DNA of 24,808 nt from Nymphaea colorata (taxonomy: Eukaryota; Streptophyta; Magnoliopsida; Nymphaeales; Nymphaeaceae). The notes beneath the pieces are model-generated. The model made no database searches. It was given only the letters and a program-made list of their open reading frames with translations, and was not told where the DNA came from. The position numbers and the translations under genes are program-made. Where the stretch lies: assembly GCF_008831285.2 (NCBI RefSeq), contig NW_022204816.1:1-24808 (forward strand), read 5' to 3'. Positions 20,481 through 24,808 of this stretch are shown here, in pieces. How positions within the stretch are numbered: the first letter of the stretch is position 1; every line of letters begins with the position of its first letter.

Positions 20481-21056
20481 TTCCTTTTTTTCACTATTGG
20501 CATTTTTTCAATCTTTTTTATTGTCAAACTGCTTGTTTCCACCTTCTAATTTTTATTTACTTCTTATCTATTTTTTTAATGTTGCCCTATTAGTTTCTCA
20601 TTTATTTTATTTTCCTCTTACTTTTAAGTTTTTTTATTTTTTAAAAAAATGTACCTTATTTTTCCATTATTTTTATCTCTTTTTTTTTAACTCATCGTTG
20701 AGAAAAAACCTCTCCATTTAAAAGGCAAAAACGATCTTTGTGATTATGGTCGAAACAGAGCTTTGGGTGTCCTAAAAAAAAGTTCAAATTGACAGCTGTG
20801 CTTTGGGACTGAATAGAGTGAAAATTTGGTAAAGGGAAATAAGACAAGGGCGGCCAAGAAAAAGTATCATTGATTTGACCATTAGTCCTGCGGCTAGATT
20901 TGGAAGTGTGAAGCAATATGCTCCAAACCAATAGACCTGAGTCTTCTTCAATTTGTAGAGAAACGCACAAATTTTCTCGAAGTGGATCCATACATAAATT
21001 AAAGACCTACCTTCTTCTTCTGTTCGTGCATGTTTTGCATAGAAAATTGGACATGC
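20481..21056 (+). promoter_or_regulatory. Upstream region of LRR-RLK copy 2
   Basis: Colinear with 6697-7140 upstream of copy 1 (CTTCTAATTTTTATTT, CCATTTAAAAGGCA, TAAAGGGAAA, ACAAATTTTCT, TTTTGCATA). Probably the ancestral promoter and 5' leader. An upstream in-frame ATG at 21030 exists, but the ATG at 21057 has better context (GCATGGC) and leads directly into the signal peptide. Confidence 0.6.
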
Positions 21057-23656
21057 ATGGCTACCACCAGTCGGTCACTGCAGCCACTTGTCTATCTTTT
21101 GTGTTTCTCCTCCTTCACCTTCATTGTGGTTCTCGGCCAAAGGGAGGTGCCCTCTGCCCTTGCTTCTCTGAGCAACGTGACTGACCAATTCGCATTGCTG
21201 TCTTTCAAATCCCTCGTCACCAGAGACCCTTATAATGTGTTATCAAATTGGAATTCCAACATCTCTTTCTAGTGGTTCACATAGGGTCATTGCTCTGAAC
21301 ATCTCCCCATACATCGGCAATCTCTCCTTCTTACATGATCTTGATCTCTCGAATGACAGTTTCCATGGTCACCTTCTCATTGATTTTAGTTGTCTCCCTC
21401 TTTTAAAAAAACTTTCCATCAGAAAAAACCATTTTGAGGGGTCGATCCCACAAACACTGAGCCATTGTCGAGGTCTCCAAATATTGTTAGCACCAGATAA
21501 CCAATTCTATGGAAGCTTCCCAAAGTCTCTAGGCAGTTTGTTAGAACTCAAGTACTTAAACATTAGTGGTAATAGGCTCACCGGCACTATTCCAGTTGCT
21601 TTGGCTAATGTCACAAAACTAAAGAGGTTTAATATCGGTGAAAATCAGATACAGGGAAACATTCCTCCTGAGTTGGGATGTGTAACCCACTTGATGGCCT
21701 TTAGCATGCAAATGAACAATCTCACTGGTACACTACCTGAGAGCTTGTTTAACCTATCTGCTCTTTCGGGTTTGATTTTCATGACCAATCAACTGATAGG
21801 GCATCTCCCAAAAAATGCTGGCCGCTTCCTGCCCAATCTCGAACAACTCTATATGGCTGCAAACAATTTTGATGGAACTCTCCGGGCTTCTCTTTCTAAT
21901 GCTACAAGACTTCAAGTTCTTACTGCAGAAAGCAATAAATTTAGTGGTCCGATGCCATTAGAATTAGGTAGTCTGTCACAACTTAGGCGCCTTTACCTAG
22001 GGAGAAGTATGTTTACCAATGTCTCTGGCAGCCGCAAGCTCTCCATTCTCGCATCCCTCACGAGGTGTCGGATGCTAGAGGAAGTTGATTTGTCACATAA
22101 CTTTTTGAACGGCATTCTTCCTGCCTCTATTGGAAACCTGACAACAACCTTGTCGACACTGGACCTTTCCTCTAATCAGATTTAAGGTACTATCCCATTG
22201 AACCTAGCCAACTTGACCAAGTTAATTGCCTTATGTTTGAGTTCCAACAAAATGAAAGGGCTTATTCCACCAAATATAGGATAGATGTACAGCTTACATG
22301 TGTTGCTTCTTTACAACAATGCATTAGAAGGCCCAATCCCACTGTCAATGTACCAGTTGGTCCACATGTATGCTTTTACGATTGGACACAACGTGCTAAT
22401 TGGGTCAATTTCAAGATCTATAAACAATCTCACTAGTTTGATAAAGCTGGATGTAAGCTCAAACAATTTGTCATCAACACTACCACCTGGTCTTTGTGAG
22501 TTGGACTTGTTTGTGCTAAAATTGCAAGACAACTCTTTCACTAGTCACCTCCCTCTAAATCTCAGAAATTTAGCCATGATGGACTACATTGATATCTCTA
22601 CAAACAAGCTGAGTGGAGAGTTGCCTGCATCATTATCAAAGCTCCAAATGCTAGAGTATTTGAACCTCTCTCACAACACATTTGATGGTCACATTCCTCA
22701 ACAACTTGATCACATGGTAAACGTTGGAGCTATTGACCTTTCCCACAACAAGCTCTCGGGTGAGATACCAAAATCATTGGAGAAACTTCAACACATCCAC
22801 GTCTTGGACTTGTCCTTCAATCTATTGGAAGGAGAGATTCCAAGTGGTGGAAATTTTGCAAACCTTTCTGCTGAGTCGTTCCTAGGGAACTATGCACTAT
22901 GTGGAGCTCCCAAGTTCCTTGCCCCATTGTGCTTAGACAAAACAAAGAGGCAGAGTAAAAGCAATGCGGCTAGAGTCATTGCTGCTTGCGCAATTGGAAG
23001 CTTGCCACTTTTCGTCATTATTTACACACTCATTGGTATCTCATGCTATAGAAAGAAGGGTTGTTGAAAATCCCGATGACATTGAAACATTACGAGGAAT
23101 TACACTTCCAGTGATTTCTCACAGAGAGCTATTGCATGCACCGAGCAACTTCAGTAATGCAAATTTTCTTGGGAATGGAAGCTTTGGTTCAGTGTACAAA
23201 GGAATTCTAGCAGATGGAATGACAGTGGCTGTTAAGGTCCTTAATTTGTTATTTGAGGGAGCATCTAAAAGTTTTGACATTGAGTGCACTGTTATGCACC
23301 AAATCAGGCATTGAAACCTCGTTAAAGTCAATACGTCTTGCTCTAGTAGAGATTTCAAGGCCTTAGTTCTTCCAATACATGCCCCTTGGGGGCCTAGAAG
23401 TTGTATACATTTGGGTGGCCATCACTTGAATCTCTTTCAGAGATTGGATATCATGTTTGATGTGGCTTGTGCTCTAGAATATCTTCACCATGGTTATTTG
23501 GAGACTATAGTTCATTGTGATCTGAAGCCAAGTAATGTGCTTCTAGATGAGAACAAGACTGCATACGTCAGCGATTTTGGCATTGCAAAGATTCTAGTTG
23601 GTCAGAATTATTCTACTCTTACAGCCACTCTCGAACCACATGATACATTGCGCCAG

Positions 23657-24808
23657 GTATGTATCTCTTATTTTTTTGTCCTTTTATAAATTATGTGTTT
23701 CACGAAGTGTGAGTATAATTGCCTGATACGTTTCTTGAGTCAACGTGACCTGGCTTTGAGTTCTCATATGAGAGTGTAAATGTGTGAACACACTCTCTTT
23801 TCTCTCAATAATGCTTCCAGAGAAAGAGGAAGAGAAGGTGGGATAGCATGGGAGGGGCAAAGAGAGAGTGGGTGGGTTTGCCAGTCCTAGTGGACTTTCT
23901 ATCTCTCTCTCCTCTCTTTCTATATATATATATATATATCATACCACATATTATATATATATATATATTTATTTATTTATTTATTTATATTGAAATCATC
24001 TGATTAAGTTTTTTTTTAACTTTATATTGTTTAAAACATTGCAAAAAATGCATTGTTTGTAAGTCAATGTTTTGGCTACAGTTTTTACCAATGAAACTGT
24101 TTTTAAGGTCAAAAAATATGAAAAGTGTCATCAGTAACATAGGTAGCACACTGATTTCACTTATATAATTATTTCAATTATATGTAAAGGTCATTGATAA
24201 ACTATTTTACATGAACAAGTGTATTCATTGTTCGTATGGCTTATGGTGTTGCATGCTAGTTTTCATTGTTTTGTGCTCACATACATGTGTTGTTTTAATG
24301 TCCTCAATAGACTGCATTGATCTTCTTCTTTTAACAGAAGTTATAAATTTTATTCCTTTTTTGCATAAAAGAATCCTAATCGTAAATACCTTTCTACCTA
24401 ATGGCCTGAGACTGGCTAACAATTGGCACTTTTGAATAATTCACTTGATTTAGGAGCCATTTAAGAGAACATTGAGATAGGTCACAGGAGAATTAGAAGT
24501 AAGATGAGTTTCATTAGGCATTTATGTTATGAAATCACTGCACCATACAGTTGATGAATCTCAACAAATTTCACATGCCCCATAGAAAAAAAACTGGATA
24601 CATGTTTGAATTCTTTTAAGAGCACTAGAATATCATATAAATATATAAGACTTCAGTTCTAAATCATAATCTTGTATTCTTTTTAGATGTATATATGAGA
24701 ATACAACAAGAGAAAGGAGGATTGGAGGTTCAATTGATCTTAAGTCCACTAATTTCCAGGCCTCTAGCCAAAACCAATTATTGCAATTGTGTCATAGATG
24801 AGCACTAG
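23657..24808 (+). other. Intron of LRR-RLK copy 2 (incomplete)
   Basis: Donor CAG|GTATGT at the phase-1 position. Colinear with the copy 1 intron throughout. Relative to copy 1 it lacks about 180 bases near 24175 and the MITE (empty site 24656-24663). By alignment the window ends at the equivalent of 11603, about 54 bases short of exon 2. Confidence 0.85.
23896..23990. repeat. Compound (CT)n(TA)n(TTTA)n microsatellite
   Basis: Expanded counterpart of 10258-10305, with two TA tracts separated by ATCATACCACAT. Confidence 0.9.

Larger units (their letters stand above)
21057..24808 (+). pseudogene. LRR receptor-like kinase, subfamily XII, copy 2 (broken, runs off window)
   Basis: Best preserved copy. 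From ATG 21057: signal peptide (hydrophobic core YLLCFSSFTFIVVLG), LRRNT (DQFALLSFKSLVTRDPYNVL), about 20 LRRs (21310-22850) including the subfamily XII-style SLTRCRMLEEVDLSHNFL repeat, an LCGAPKF cap, a transmembrane segment (about 22970-23040) and kinase exon 1 to 23656. The glycine loop GNGSFG, VAVK, IEC, HCDLKPSN (non-RD) and DFGIAK are all present. Lesions: a deletion at about 21270 removes the CxWxGVxC cap and shifts the frame, and a second nearby removes about 30 bases; stops TAA at 22183 and TAG at 22282; a one-base loss near 23058; TGA at 23312 (CGA arginine in RHRN); compensating one-base changes near 23370 and 23403; and a one-base loss near 23631. Exon 2 lies outside the window. 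Confidence 0.93.

Noticed and set aside
20497-20721. 74-codon hydrophobic open frame (+)
   Set aside because: T-rich promoter sequence gives Phe and Leu codons by chance; the aligned copy 1 region does not keep the frame.
21235-22185. 316-codon LRR open frame as a free-standing LRR protein
   Set aside because: It lacks its own signal peptide, its first codons come from another frame, and it is continuous in frame with the rest of the receptor across two point-mutation stops.
1-24808. tRNA, rRNA, CRISPR, operon or phage-type systems
   Set aside because: No such signatures seen; the window is plant nuclear DNA with spliced receptor-kinase relics and plant transposons.

Overview
This window looks like nuclear DNA of a flowering plant. 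It is AT-rich, mostly non-coding, crowded with degenerate transposon fragments and microsatellites, and its only recognisable genes are members of a plant-specific family: leucine-rich-repeat receptor-like kinases (LRR-RLKs) of the Xa21/EFR/FLS2 type (subfamily XII). The species cannot be determined from the sequence alone. No RNA gene and no intact protein-coding gene is visible.

Layout. 1-1019: nothing recognisable. 1020-3127 and 4050-6696: two direct copies of one duplicated non-coding block (A1 and A2), each carrying the same CACTA-transposon terminus. 6697-12019: LRR-RLK copy 1, nearly full length (leader, LRR ectodomain, transmembrane segment, kinase, one intron, last exon) but broken by frameshifts, stops, internal duplications and a lost splice acceptor. 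12020-15674: repeats, including a Ty1/copia reverse-transcriptase relic, a purine-rich minisatellite and an LTR-like segment on the minus strand. 15675-17154: LRR-RLK copy 3, a 5'-truncated kinase-only relic. 17155-20480: small inverted-repeat transposon remnants, and an inverted fragment of the A block. 20481-24808: LRR-RLK copy 2, with a promoter region like that of copy 1; it runs off the window inside its intron, and its last exon should begin about 54 bases beyond the end.

All three kinase copies lie on the plus strand and share the same phase-1 intron position in the activation segment, so they form a decayed tandem cluster. Intact relatives are surface receptors that sense microbial or peptide ligands through the LRRs and signal through a non-RD kinase (HCD in place of HRD). 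Copies 1 and 2 still align through upstream region, exons and intron, so they come from a fairly recent duplication. Their lesions mostly differ, so they decayed largely after separating. A 285-bp inverted-repeat element with a perfect 8-bp target duplication sits in the copy 1 intron while copy 2 keeps the empty site, which orders the events.

I found no credible undescribed biological system. The interest lies in how the receptor cluster was duplicated and dismantled and in the transposon fragments that mark those steps.
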